The notes: generated from the sequence alone by a model not told the origin. A stretch of 64,000 bases of DNA from Nocardia cyriacigeorgica GUH-2 (GCF_000284035.1 NC_016887.1:186001-250000), one strand, 5' to 3'; shown: positions 35,788 through 44,521, counted from the first letter of the stretch. Numbers and translations: made by a program.

Positions 35788-37251
35788 CTAGATCCGAGTG
35801 TCGACCATCTCGGTGTGCGAGGGGTAGATCATCTGCGCGGGTGGGTTGTTGGTGCGTTTGGCGACCGGGTAGTAGATGGCTCCGGTGAACACGATGCCGA
35901 CGATCCACGAGATGTCGGCGCCGCCGAGCATCTCGGTGACCGGCCCGGTGTAGAGCTTCTGCGCCAGGAACGGGATCTGCGCGATCACGCCGAGCGCGTA
36001 GCAGACCAGGGCGGGCACATTCCATGCGCCGTAGCGGCCTGCGGGGTCGTAGAGCGCGGGCAGGTCGATGCGTTCTTTGGAGATCAGGTAGTAGTCGATC
36101 AGGTTGATCGCGCTCCACGGCGTGAACACCATGAGCAGCACAAGGACGAAGTTCTTGAAGTTCTCCAGGAAGTCTGCGCTGGCGGCGATCGCGATCAGCA
36201 TCGACACCCCGACGAACCCGAGGATGTAGAGGCTGCGGGCGGCGGTGGAGATGTGCGAGCGCCCGTTGAACGCCGTGACGCTGGTGAGCACCGACATGAA
36301 CCCGCCGTAGGCGTTGAGCACGTTGACCGTCAGTTTGCCGACCACGATCACCAGATAGATCAAGAAGGCGATGACGGCGGGCCCGGCGAGCTCACCGAGG
36401 AACCCGACCTGGTTGCCCAGGAAGGCGTCACCGGCGACGGCCGCAACCAGCGCGCCGAAGGTCATCGACCACTGCGAGCCGATCACGCTACCGAGGAAGG
36501 TGGACCAGAAGGTGGTGCGTTCGCTGGTGCTGCGCGGCAGGTAGCGCGAGTAGTCGGCGACGTAGGGGCCGAAGGTCAGCTGCCAGCCCGCGCCGAGGGA
36601 GATGGCCAGCAGGAAGGTCACGGCGTCGAATCCGACGATGCCGACGAAATCGCCGACGCTGTATTCGGCGAACAACTGGATCGCCAGATAGGTGAATCCG
36701 AGGATCCCGATGACGGTCGCGATCCGGCCGACCACGTGGATCAGCCGATACCCGGTGATGGCCACGAACGCGGTGAGCGCGCCGAAGATCAGGATTCCGA
36801 TGGTCGGGTTGTCGATCCCGAGCATCTTGTCGACCGCTTGCCCGGCCAGCACGGTGCCGGTGGCGGCGAACCCCAGATACATCAGGATCACGAGTACCAG
36901 CGGAACCACCGCGCCCTTGACGCCGAACTGGGCGCGACTCGAGATCATCTGCGGCAATCCCATCCGCGGGCCCTGCGCTGAATGCAGGGCCATCACCGCA
37001 CCGCCGAAAACGTTGCCGATGAGTAGCCCTAGAATTGCCCAGAGCGCGTCGGCGCCGAAGACGACCGCGAGCGCACCGTCGACCACCGCGGTGATCTGCA
37101 TATTCGCCCCGAACCACAGGGTGAACTGGCTGCGCGGTGTGCCATGCCGTTCGTTGTCCGGAACGACGTCGATGGTGCGGCGTTCGAGCCTGAGGATGTC
37201 CTCGGAGGTGCCGTCGTTGTTCATGAGCCTGACTTTCTGCGGCGTCGACAT
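35788..37251 (-). CDS. NCS1-family permease of the hut operon
   Basis: A 487-residue, 12-helix transporter of the nucleobase-cation-symport-1 family: RSQFTLWFGANMQITAVVDG, SAQGPRMGLPQMISSRAQFG and GPYVADYSRYLP are its marks. NCS1 proteins carry cytosine, purines, allantoin or hydantoins. As the first gene of a hut operon it is more likely to import urocanate or another imidazole-ring pathway intermediate; this is inference from context. ATG 37251; ATG 37224 is possible. The promoter with an internal HutC-like operator lies 63-91 bases upstream. Confidence 0.88.
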   Translation of the reverse strand: MSTPQKVRLMNNDGTSEDILRLERRTIDVVPDNERHGTPRSQFTLWFGANMQITAVVDGALAVVFGADALWAILGLLIGNVFGGAVMALHSAQGPRMGLPQMISSRAQFGVKGAVVPLVLVILMYLGFAATGTVLAGQAVDKMLGIDNPTIGILIFGALTAFVAITGYRLIHVVGRIATVIGILGFTYLAIQLFAEYSVGDFVGIVGFDAVTFLLAISLGAGWQLTFGPYVADYSRYLPRSTSERTTFWSTFLGSVIGSQWSMTFGALVAAVAGDAFLGNQVGFLGELAGPAVIAFLIYLVIVVGKLTVNVLNAYGGFMSVLTSVTAFNGRSHISTAARSLYILGFVGVSMLIAIAASADFLENFKNFVLVLLMVFTPWSAINLIDYYLISKERIDLPALYDPAGRYGAWNVPALVCYALGVIAQIPFLAQKLYTGPVTEMLGGADISWIVGIVFTGAIYYPVAKRTNNPPAQMIYPSHTEMVDTRI

Positions 37252-37313
37252 GAGTGGCGACCCGGCGGCGCGGTGGTTGCCGCGCTGTGTGGTGGATCAC
37301 GCCATGCCGCATA

Positions 37314-37342
37314 TGTATATGCCTGTATAGACAGGCTGTCAA
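37314..37342 (-). promoter_or_regulatory. Promoter of the NCS1-hutI-hutG operon with internal operator
   Basis: On the minus strand, TTGACA (37342-37337) is separated by 17 bases from TATACA (37319-37314). The spacer contains the inverted repeat CCTGT-ATAG-ACAGG (37322-37335). Any protein bound there would block RNA polymerase. Confidence 0.75.
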
Positions 37343-37406
37343 GCGGCTGACGTGGTCGTTAGGCCATGGCGGCTGCCGCAGGTGCGAGCCGTTCGGAATG
37401 TGGGCG

Positions 37407-37436
37407 TTGACATTCCTGTATAGACAGGTTTATACA
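37407..37436 (+). promoter_or_regulatory. Promoter of hutT-hutH with internal operator
   Basis: TTGACA (37407-37412), an 18-base spacer, then TATACA (37431-37436). The spacer contains CCTGTATAGACAGG (37415-37428), identical to the copy in the divergent promoter 93 bases away. HutC-family repressors are known to bind TGTATATACA-like palindromes. Confidence 0.75.
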
Positions 37437-37515
37437 TGTAGGGCCAATGTGACGGGACACACAACCTCGGCCCCGAACGCATCGGTTTCCGCCTGAACGA
37501 TCTCGGGAGAATGGT

Positions 37516-38919
37516 TTGAACAAGACCGCCGAAGTGCTGACCCGTGGGCTCAATGCCCGGCACATACGTTTCATCGCGCTCGGATCGGCCATCGGGACCG
37601 GCCTGTTCTACGGTTCGGCCGAAGCGATCCACCGCGCGGGCCCGTCCGTGCTGCTGGCCTACCTCATCGGCGGCGCCGCGATCTACATCGTGTTGCGCGC
37701 ACTGGGCGAGATGGCGGTGAGCAACCCGGTCTCCGGATCGTTCGGCGAGTACGCCAGCAAGCACCTCGGCCCGCTGGCCGGGTTCATGACCGGCTGGACC
37801 TACACCTTCGAGATGATCATCGTCTGCCTCGCCGACGTCACCGCGTTCGGCGTGTACATGGGCTTGTGGTTCCCCGACGTGCCCCGCTGGATCTGGGTGC
37901 TATCGATCATCTTCTTCATCGGCGCGATCAACCTGCTGCACGTCAAGGTGTTCGGCGAGGTCGAATTCTGGTTCAGCCTGGTCAAGATCGTCGCCATCGT
38001 GGCCATGATCGCCGGCGGCATCGCCATCCTGATCTTCGGTTTCGGCGTCCACGACACCAGCACCGGCGTGTCCCATCTGTGGGCCGAAGGCGGGTTCTTC
38101 CCCGAAGGGTTCGGTGGTTTCGTCGCCTGCTTCGCGATCGTGATGTTCGCCTTCGGTGGTACCGAGATCATTGGAATCACCGCAGGTGAAGCCGAGAATC
38201 CGGAGCGCACGATCCCGCGCGCGATCAATACCGTCCCGGTCCGGATCATCCTGTTCTATGTGCTGACGCTCGCCGTCATCATGGCCATCAACCCGTGGCA
38301 GACCATCAGCGGTGAAAGCAGCCCGTTCGTTCAGATCTTCCAGGGCCTCGGCATCGGCCCGGCCGCCACCGTGCTCAATATCGTGGTGATCACCGCGGCG
38401 CTGTCGGCCATCAACAGCGATATCTTCGGCGCGGGCCGGATGATGTTCGGCATGGCCCAGCGCGGTCAGGCGCCCGCGGTGATGAAGCAGGTCTCCCGCA
38501 ATGGCGTGCCCTGGATGACGGTGGTCATCATGACCGTCACGCTGCTGGTCGGCGTGCTGCTCAACTACCTGATCCCGGACAAGGTGTTCCTGGTCATCGC
38601 CTCGATCGCCACCTTCGCGACCATTTTCGTCTGGTTGATGATCCTGCTTTCGCACTACCGCTCGCGCCGCCGGATGAGCGCCGAAGAAGTCGCGGAGCTG
38701 AAGTTCCCGGTGCCGTTCTGGCCCTACGGGCAGCTGATCACCATCGGGTTCCTGGTGTTCGTCATCGGCGTGATCGCCTTCGACACCGACAGCCGGGTCG
38801 CGCTGGTCGTCGGCGTGGTGTGGCTGGTGCTGCTGTTCATCGCGTATCGCCGCTGGGTACGCCCGGAGCCCGAGCAGGAAGGCGTCCCGGTCGCCGAACC
38901 GGTGACCGAGCCCGCCTGA
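37516..38919 (+). CDS. hutT: APC-family amino acid permease, probable histidine importer
   Basis: A 467-residue, 12-helix amino acid-polyamine-organocation permease: [20 protein letters not shown] (TM1 substrate motif GxG), [40 protein letters not shown], and [20 protein letters not shown]. It belongs to the proline/histidine-permease branch. Histidine as substrate follows from its place directly before hutH and under the hut operator. The start is TTG 37516 with GGGAGA five bases upstream, because the ATG at 37511 is in a frame that stops at once. Confidence 0.85.
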   Translation: MNKTAEVLTRGLNARHIRFIALGSAIGTGLFYGSAEAIHRAGPSVLLAYLIGGAAIYIVLRALGEMAVSNPVSGSFGEYASKHLGPLAGFMTGWTYTFEMIIVCLADVTAFGVYMGLWFPDVPRWIWVLSIIFFIGAINLLHVKVFGEVEFWFSLVKIVAIVAMIAGGIAILIFGFGVHDTSTGVSHLWAEGGFFPEGFGGFVACFAIVMFAFGGTEIIGITAGEAENPERTIPRAINTVPVRIILFYVLTLAVIMAINPWQTISGESSPFVQIFQGLGIGPAATVLNIVVITAALSAINSDIFGAGRMMFGMAQRGQAPAVMKQVSRNGVPWMTVVIMTVTLLVGVLLNYLIPDKVFLVIASIATFATIFVWLMILLSHYRSRRRMSAEEVAELKFPVPFWPYGQLITIGFLVFVIGVIAFDTDSRVALVVGVVWLVLLFIAYRRWVRPEPEQEGVPVAEPVTEPA

Positions 38920-38957
38920 TTTTCGTCCTACTACCTATTTCGGAACGGAGAACAATT

Positions 38958-40544
38958 GTGAGTATGGAGACCTTGCGACGCACCGAGCGGGCAGCGGGCG
39001 ATATCGCCGAGGCGGTCGTCGTCGGCGTCGGTCCTGTCGCGGCCGAGGACGTGGTGCGGGTCGCCAGGCACGGCGCCCCGGTGCGGCTGTCGGAGGACGC
39101 GCTGGCCGCCCTCGCCGAAAGCCGCAAGCGGATCGAGGCGCTGGCTGCCGACCCCAAGCCCGTCTACGGCGTGTCCACCGGGTTCGGTGCTCTCGCGGTC
39201 CGTCATATCCCGCTCGAGCTGCGTAAGCAGTTGCAGCGCAGCCTGGTCCGTTCACATGCCGCCGGTTCCGGTCCCGAGGTGGAGCGTGAGGTGGTGCGCG
39301 CGCTGATGCTGCTGCGCCTGTCCACGCTGGCCACCGGTCGCACGGGTGTGCGTCCGCAGGTTGCGCAGGTCTACGCCGATCTGCTGTCGGCGGGCATCAC
39401 GCCGGTGGTGCACGAATTCGGCAGCCTCGGCTGCTCCGGTGACCTGGCGCCGCTGTCGCACGTCGCGCTCGCGGCGATCGGCGAGGGCACCGTGCGCGAT
39501 GCCGACGGTGCGCTCATGCCCGCCGCGCAGGCGCTGGCCGCCGCGGGCATCGAGCCGGTCGAACTCGAGGAGAAAGAGGGCCTCGCGCTGATCAACGGCA
39601 CCGACGGCATGCTCGGCATGCTGGTGCTGGCCTGCCACGACCTGCGCAAACTGCTCCAGCTAGCGGACGTGACCGCCTCGATGAGCGTGGAGGGCCTGCT
39701 CGGCACCGACAAGGTCTTCGCCGCGGATCTGCAAGCCCTGCGCCCGCAGCCCGGCCAGGCCGTCGCCGCCGCGAATATGACCCGCCTGCTGGCGAATTCC
39801 CCCATCGTCGCCAGCCACGCCACCCCCGACTGCACCGTCGTCCAGGATGCCTACTCCCTGCGCTGCGCCCCCCAGGTCGCCGGCGGCGCCCGCGACACCC
39901 TCGCCCACGCCGAACGCGTCGCCGCCTGCGAACTCGCCAGCGCCGTCGACAACCCGGTCGTCACCCTCGATGGCCGAGTCGAATCCAACGGCAATTTCCA
40001 CGGCGCCCCCGTCGCCTACGTCCTCGACTTCCTCGCCATCGTCGTCGCCGACGTAGCCAGCATCAGCGAACGCCGCACCGACCGCTTCCTCGACAAGGCC
40101 CGCAACCACGGCCTGCCCCCCTTCCTCGCCGACGACCCCGGCGTAGACAGCGGCCACATGATCGCCCAGTACACCCAGGCGGCCATCGTGTCGGAGCTGA
40201 AGCGCCTGGCGGCTCCCGCCAGCGTCGACTCGATCCCGTCATCGGCGATGCAGGAAGACCATGTGTCGATGGGCTGGTCGGCGGCGCGCAAGCTGCGTCG
40301 TGCGCTCGACGGGCTCACTCGGGTGCTGGCCATCGAGGCACTGACCGCCGCCCGCGCGTTGGACCTGCGCGCCCCACTCGAGCCGTCGCCCGCCACGGGC
40401 GCCGTGCGCGCGGTGCTGCGCGAGCACGTCGAGGGACCCGGCCCCGACCGTCACTTGTCGCCGGAGATCGAAAAGGCCGTGGCGCTGGCCGCCTCCGGCG
40501 CGCTGCTCGCGGGCGCGGAGTCGGTGATCGGTCCGCTGGACTGA
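38958..40544 (+). CDS. hutH: Histidine ammonia-lyase
   Basis: HutH deaminates histidine to urocanate using the self-made MIO group. The 528-residue protein has YGVSTGFGALAVRHIPLELR, the MIO tripeptide region GSLGCSGDLAPLSH (Cys159-Ser160-Gly161), and KEGLALINGTDGM, NPVVTLDGRVESNGNFHG, and SSAMQEDHVSMG. The MIO precursor is CSG rather than ASG, as known in Streptomyces HutH. GTG 38958 has CGGAG at good distance; ATG 38964 is possible. It lies 38 bases after hutT, and a strong stem-loop follows. Confidence 0.96.
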   Translation: MSMETLRRTERAAGDIAEAVVVGVGPVAAEDVVRVARHGAPVRLSEDALAALAESRKRIEALAADPKPVYGVSTGFGALAVRHIPLELRKQLQRSLVRSHAAGSGPEVEREVVRALMLLRLSTLATGRTGVRPQVAQVYADLLSAGITPVVHEFGSLGCSGDLAPLSHVALAAIGEGTVRDADGALMPAAQALAAAGIEPVELEEKEGLALINGTDGMLGMLVLACHDLRKLLQLADVTASMSVEGLLGTDKVFAADLQALRPQPGQAVAAANMTRLLANSPIVASHATPDCTVVQDAYSLRCAPQVAGGARDTLAHAERVAACELASAVDNPVVTLDGRVESNGNFHGAPVAYVLDFLAIVVADVASISERRTDRFLDKARNHGLPPFLADDPGVDSGHMIAQYTQAAIVSELKRLAAPASVDSIPSSAMQEDHVSMGWSAARKLRRALDGLTRVLAIEALTAARALDLRAPLEPSPATGAVRAVLREHVEGPGPDRHLSPEIEKAVALAASGALLAGAESVIGPLD

Positions 40545-40571
40545 GTTACGTCCCGGAGCGCCGGATGATTT

Positions 40572-40607
40572 CGATGTCCCTGCCGTTCACGAGCGGCAGG
40601 GACATCG
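40572..40607 (+). terminator. Terminator of hutT-hutH; left border of the accessory island
   Basis: A perfect 14-bp stem, CGATGTCCCTGCCG with CGGCAGGGACATCG, and eight-base loop start 28 bases after the hutH stop. No T tract. Confidence 0.75.
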
Positions 40608-40695
40608 CGCAAATGGCCTCAGCGACTTCCGGCAGAACTTTGTGCTTCGACGAAGTCGACCGGAACGGGCGTCGAGCAGGATGCTCTGGTCGGAT

Positions 40696-41112
40696 TCACT
40701 CACGGTCAGGGAACTCCTGATCGACCATCGCGTCCATGTCGGCGCGCCATTCGGCATAGTCGATCTCGGGCAGACAAGCGCTGGTGCGGGCGAGGTCGGC
40801 CACGGGAACGAAGCCACGCGCACCGCGGGATCTCCTCCGCACGGACTTCGCTCGGAATTCGTACTCCCCCTGGGGAACGTCATCGATATCGACGTCGACC
40901 GGCATCCCCTCGGCGATGGTGTTGATGCTTTCGCCGTGTACCGCCGACAGGTGAAACCAGGCGAGCCTGCCGTCGTCGGTCTTGACGACGCCGGTGCCGT
41001 TGCGCGGCTTCCACCGCCAGATGATCCCAGCTACCACTCTCGTCGCCCCCTCATCGATGTGCCGGTCGCATCTATCCTCACCCGGAACCGGCAGGCCATC
41101 AAAGTTCGTCAT
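40696..41112 (-). CDS. Cold-shock/OB-fold-like protein
   Basis: The protein has 138 residues. Residues 25-85 read as a cold-shock-like OB barrel (GIIWRWKPRNGTGVVKTDDG, AWFHLSAVHGESINTIAEGM, PVDVDIDDVPQGEYEFRAKS), with the nucleic-acid-facing aromatics partly kept (W, F, H). The C-terminal 40 residues are acidic and helical. ATG 41112 has GGAGGGG at optimal distance. The gene overlaps the end of a 47-residue ORF by 14 bases, so it is the last gene of a three-gene coupled operon. A role in binding single-stranded RNA or DNA is inferred from the fold only. Confidence 0.7.
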   Translation of the reverse strand: MTNFDGLPVPGEDRCDRHIDEGATRVVAGIIWRWKPRNGTGVVKTDDGRLAWFHLSAVHGESINTIAEGMPVDVDIDDVPQGEYEFRAKSVRRRSRGARGFVPVADLARTSACLPEIDYAEWRADMDAMVDQEFPDRE

Positions 41113-41242
41113 CTCGGCGCAGCCCCTCCAACAACTCCTCGAGCGTTCGCCGTTCACTAGGCATCCCATACGGATCCAGCGTCGACCAGGTGCCGTCATC
41201 CCAGTGAACCCACCCACACAGCTCGTCCTCGGGATCGGTCAC
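41099..41242 (-). CDS. 47-residue acidic Trp-rich protein
   Basis: This small gene (MTDPEDELCGWVHWDDGTWS, then STLDPYGMPSERRTLEELLE and a short tail) has three tryptophans and a C-terminal helix. Its GTG start overlaps the TGA of the upstream membrane-protein gene as GTGA (41242-41239), and the next gene starts inside it. Such double overlap is good evidence that it is translated. The LCGWVHWDDG core resembles small adaptor-like proteins of actinomycete accessory regions, but I cannot name a family. Confidence 0.65.
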   Translation of the reverse strand: MTDPEDELCGWVHWDDGTWSTLDPYGMPSERRTLEELLEGLRRDDEL

Positions 41243-41511
41243 CGCACATACCGCTCGGCCCGCTGATCAGGCGTGATCGCCCCCACCGCAACCAGCGTCC
41301 GATACGCATCCCGCTTATGCGGACAACTCTCGATACTGCACCTGCGATGCGACTGCATCACCCCATGTGCCATCCGCACCGACATCCGAGGTGCTCGCTC
41401 GGTGATCGGGGGTTCATCCTCGCTGAAGGTGTAGGGCAACACGTAGATCAGGCCGAGCAGCAGCACGGCGACCGAACCGGCCACGGCGAATGCGGCGATG
41501 TAGTCCGACAT
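41239..41511 (-). CDS. Small membrane protein with C-terminal Cys/His cluster
   Basis: The protein has 90 residues: one N-terminal transmembrane helix (AFAVAGSVAVLLLGLIYVLP), then a cytoplasmic part with HRRCSIESCPHKRDAYR, a possible zinc or metal site (H, C, C, H), and a C-terminal VAVGAITPDQRAERYVR. ATG 41511 has AGGGGG five bases ahead; a longer frame upstream is not supported. It is the first gene of the minus-strand three-gene operon and diverges from the HTH-TPR regulator gene. Confidence 0.68.
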   Translation of the reverse strand: MSDYIAAFAVAGSVAVLLLGLIYVLPYTFSEDEPPITERAPRMSVRMAHGVMQSHRRCSIESCPHKRDAYRTLVAVGAITPDQRAERYVR

Positions 41512-41628
41512 CGAACCCCCTGCGGTTGTTGGTTGTTGGGAACCGCCCGGCGCCGAGGAATGAGGGGCACGCACCCGGCGCCGGGGGCTGGTTCAACAGT
41601 CGCCTTTCGGGGCTATCGCTGGTAGTCG

Positions 41629-41663
41629 ACTGCGGGATACCGTGGGCTACTGCGGTATATCCG
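41629..41663. promoter_or_regulatory. Direct repeats ACTGCGG-(G/T)ATA-CCG, 20 bp apart
   Basis: ACTGCGGGATACCG (41629-41642) and ACTGCGGTATATCCG (41649-41663) recur with a two-helical-turn period in the divergent gap between the membrane-protein operon and the HTH-TPR gene. The position and spacing suggest an operator for the HTH protein. Confidence 0.45.
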
Positions 41664-41702
41664 CGTGCGACGGATCTCCCTCGAGGGGGTAGGAGATTGG
41701 TT

Positions 41703-43067
41703 ATGCAGGTGAGGTGGACAGGCGCGGAGGCGACGGCACTGCGACTTGCGCTGGATGTCTCCCAAAGACGATTCGCGGAGCGGTCGGGTGTGGCTGTCGC
41801 CACCGTGAAGAAGTGGGCTGCGCGTGGTGCATGGCTGACTTTGTCGCCCGAGTGCGCGGCGATTATGGACACGATGCTGGCGCGGGCGACGGATACCCAA
41901 CGGGCGGCCTTCCTGACGTTGAGTGGGCGAGCCCCCGGACACAATGTCGGTGCGGTGGCGTGGCTTGGAAGCGAGACTGCCGACTGCATCACACAGGCTG
42001 GTGAACTGACCCTGAAGGACTTGACGATGGACCGACGTCAGGCTGCGCGAACGCTTCTCGGTGTGGCACTAGGCGCGAACTTGATCGACAGCCTCGACCG
42101 TTGGCTATACACCGATCATCGTGGCATCGAGCACACCAGCGCGTCTGTCGGACTGCAAGAGGTCGAAGAACTCGAGGCAGCCGCGCGGGCCTTTCGCGAT
42201 TGGGACGACCAGTTCGGCGGTGGGCTACGCCGCAAGGCGGTCGTCGGACAGCTGTCCGAAGTTACCGACTTGGTCCGCGAAGGCCAGCCACCAGAAGTCG
42301 ACCGGCGTCTACGATCGGTGATGGCTCAGCTGGCTGAGACCGCCGCGACCATGTCGTGGGACTCGGGCCAACAGAGCACTGCCCAGCAGTATTACGTGCT
42401 CGCTGCACGCGCCGCGAGCAGCGCCGATGATCCCGCTTTCTGCGCGAATGCTCTCGCTGGGATGGGCCGCCAACTGCTATCTCTGGAGGGCACGACTGGA
42501 GCCGGTGAGGCACTGGAGCTGATCCGGCTCGGCCTCGAACGAGGCGCGAACCGACTCACCCCTGCCGTCGAGTCCATGCTCCACACGCGGGAGGCGTGGG
42601 CGTACGCGCAGCTGGGTCGCCCGTCGGCGTTCCGTCGAGCGTGCGAGAAGGCCGTCGAACGGCACGCAGATGTCCGACCAGACGTCGAACCGTTTTGGGT
42701 CGAGTACTTCGACCGAGCTGAACTATTCGGAACGGTCGGCGGCCGACTTCTCGAATTGGCCCGCAGAACGCCGAGCTTCGCATCCGAGGCGGCCGAGCAG
42801 ATCACGACTGCGGTCGAACTGCGCCGCCCGGACCGGCTCCGCAGCGCCGCCCTCGATCAGCTTGGCCTTGCCGAGGCTCGGCTGATCCAGGGCGAGCTCG
42901 AAGAGGGGTGCCGGGTCGGCCATGATGCGCTGGCGGTCGTCGAGCGGACGCGATCAGACCGAGTCAGAGTGAAGGCCACTAAAGTTCTCGCCCGGACCGA
43001 GCGAGTCAAGGGTGTCGGCGTCGTCGCCGAATTCCGCGACCGGCTGCGTCCCCTGGTCGCCACGTAG
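41703..43067 (+). CDS. HTH regulator with TPR-like C-terminal domain
   Basis: The protein has 454 residues. An XRE-like HTH at the N-terminus (TGAEATALRLALDVSQRRFA, ERSGVAVATVKKWAARGAWL) is followed by a linker and a long helical TPR-like region (about 150-454; repeated pairs such as GQQSTAQQYYVLAARAASSA, HTREAWAYAQLGRPSAFRRA, SAALDQLGLAEARLIQGELE). Such regulators sense a peptide or partner through the TPR part. AGGAG is upstream of ATG 41703. A SLOG-like gene follows 13 bases after its stop, so the two form an operon. Confidence 0.78.
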   Translation: MQVRWTGAEATALRLALDVSQRRFAERSGVAVATVKKWAARGAWLTLSPECAAIMDTMLARATDTQRAAFLTLSGRAPGHNVGAVAWLGSETADCITQAGELTLKDLTMDRRQAARTLLGVALGANLIDSLDRWLYTDHRGIEHTSASVGLQEVEELEAAARAFRDWDDQFGGGLRRKAVVGQLSEVTDLVREGQPPEVDRRLRSVMAQLAETAATMSWDSGQQSTAQQYYVLAARAASSADDPAFCANALAGMGRQLLSLEGTTGAGEALELIRLGLERGANRLTPAVESMLHTREAWAYAQLGRPSAFRRACEKAVERHADVRPDVEPFWVEYFDRAELFGTVGGRLLELARRTPSFASEAAEQITTAVELRRPDRLRSAALDQLGLAEARLIQGELEEGCRVGHDALAVVERTRSDRVRVKATKVLARTERVKGVGVVAEFRDRLRPLVAT

Positions 43068-43080
43068 GGAAGGAGCGCTG

Positions 43081-43551
43081 TTGCGCGTCGCTGTCACCGG
43101 CCATATGAACATCACCCCGGACACGGGAAAGTTGGTCTACGACCGAATCGTTCAAGTCTTGTCCGGGTACGACGACCTCATCGGCGTCAGCTGCATCGCA
43201 CGAGGCGCGGATTCGGTTTTCGCCCAGGCCATCGTTGATTGCGGTGGACGGCTCGAAGTAGTGCTGCCCTCGCGGAACTATCGCGAGCGCAAGGTCAAAC
43301 CGGATCACGCCGAACTGTTCGACAGTCTCTTGGCGCGAGCCGACACCGTGCACGTCATGGACTTCGACGCCGCCGGCCGCGAGGCATACGAAGCAGCCAA
43401 CGCACAACTGCTCATCGGCGCAGACCAGCTGATCGCGGTGTGGGACGGGAAGGTCAGCGAACGCGGCGGCACTGGAACCGTCGTCGACCTAGCTCGGGAA
43501 GCCGGTGTACCTGTCGAGATCGTGTGGCCCGAAGGATCCGAACGGGACTGA
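43081..43551 (+). CDS. SLOG-like Rossmannoid nucleotide-binding protein
   Basis: A 156-residue single domain of the SLOG/LOG/DprA-like type: VAVTGHMN at the first strand, SCIARGADSVFAQAIVDCG, LPSRNYRERK, then LIAVWDGKVSERGGTGTVVD followed by LAREAGVPVEIVWP. The WDG...GGTGTVV segment is the nucleotide-binding and possible catalytic loop. SLOG domains bind or cleave nucleotide ligands and occur in conflict systems (family knowledge). The start is TTG 43081, with AGGAG five bases ahead. It is cotranscribed with the HTH-TPR gene. Confidence 0.72.
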   Translation: MRVAVTGHMNITPDTGKLVYDRIVQVLSGYDDLIGVSCIARGADSVFAQAIVDCGGRLEVVLPSRNYRERKVKPDHAELFDSLLARADTVHVMDFDAAGREAYEAANAQLLIGADQLIAVWDGKVSERGGTGTVVDLAREAGVPVEIVWPEGSERD

Positions 43552-43998
43552 TTCATATGTGGATTGGCGCCCACAGGGAGCAGCAGTCGCTAGTGGCACA
43601 TGGCAGTGGCAACCGTCGAGCATACTTTCAGGCTGGGGCCACTCGCGCAGAAGGACTCAGAATTAGCGCCTCACGCCGAACACCGCACGGTCGATTCCGC
43701 GGGGGTATCGAATGTTGGCCTGAATCCAGATCGCCACAGATAGACCGCTCACTTGCCAAGCGGCGCCACCAGCACATTCCTACGAGGGTTCCGGCTGCAC
43801 GCCATCTTCGTACACGCCGAACGTGGTGCACATGGTCGGCGGACACGCGAGTTCCGCCCCGCTAGTCGCAGTCGCGGTCCCGCGGGTGGGGCAAAGGTCT
43901 AGTCTGTACGGGTTGACCGCCAAGCGCTGTCTCCCCCTTGAGCTTAGCTTCGTTTGATGTGCCGTTCACTGTGTTCCCGCTTTAGAAAGACGTGCAGC
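43552..43998. other. Gap upstream of the RNase-H-like/kinase operon
   Basis: 447 bases of lower GC content with no recognised gene. It probably carries the promoter of the following operon; CTTAGCTT (43943-43950), 49 bases before that gene, recurs upstream of the 134-residue gene. Reading frames crossing this gap look spurious. Confidence 0.5.
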
Positions 43999-44487
43999 GT
44001 GAAGGTTTTGGGTGTCGTGGTCTCCGCCGGTGTTCTCTACTACGGGGCACTGGATGCGTCTGTGGGTACCGCAGCATTCAGGGCAACCGCCGGGGCTCCC
44101 GGTCGTCTGGTTCCCGCAGCTGGCCTGGCAGGCGCAAACCGGTTGGCGGACACGTTCTTGAGGATCACTCAGGACATCCGAGTCCTGGAGCCAGACGCTG
44201 TTGTCCTCGTCGGAACACGTAAGCACAGCCAGTGGAAGTACCGAGACGCGGTTGAACGCATCTCCCTGATCTCGGCCCTCATTCTGTCCTGCACTCAATT
44301 GGATGTGAGATATGAGGAGTTGACCACTGAGCGGATCGGCAAGGCGCTCGGTATCCCGCCTGCTTCTTTGGACTCATTCCGTCACGAAAGGATTGGAATG
44401 TTACAAAAGCCGCCGTATTGGGCGTCGGGGCGAGCAATCGCGTTCGCTGCAGCAATGGCGTATATCACAAACGGATCTGAAGGCTGA
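43999..44487 (+). CDS. RNase-H/RuvC-like protein (DUF3010-like)
   Basis: The protein has 162 residues. The N-terminal strands KVLGVVVSAGVLYYGALDAS are shaped like the first hairpin of RNase-H-fold proteins of the RuvC/DUF3010 type. They are followed by LEPDAVVLVGTRKHSQWKYR, DAVERISLISALILSC and ERIGKALGIPPASL. The acidic residue expected on the first strand is not obvious (VVSAG), so nuclease activity is doubtful. GTG 43999 is used; the SD is weak. Its stop is 34 bases before the kinase gene on the same strand. The fold call is from pattern only. Confidence 0.5.
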   Translation: MKVLGVVVSAGVLYYGALDASVGTAAFRATAGAPGRLVPAAGLAGANRLADTFLRITQDIRVLEPDAVVLVGTRKHSQWKYRDAVERISLISALILSCTQLDVRYEELTTERIGKALGIPPASLDSFRHERIGMLQKPPYWASGRAIAFAAAMAYITNGSEG

Positions 44488-44521
44488 CGGTCTGTGTCGC
44501 GATGATGAAGGAGACGGGCTA

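Noticed and set aside
39432..39440. HutH has Cys-Ser-Gly instead of Ala-Ser-Gly at the MIO site
   Set aside because: This is the known variant in Streptomyces-type histidine ammonia-lyases, not a defect.
40608..40700. Tiny frames starting at the overlapping GTGAGTGA at the end of the OB-fold gene (27 and 38 codons)
   Set aside because: They run into the hutH terminator; start-stop overlap alone is weak and no homologue is known to me.
43552..43998. Short plus and minus frames in the gap before the RNase-H-like gene
   Set aside because: No SD, no family resemblance, Arg-rich shadow-like composition.
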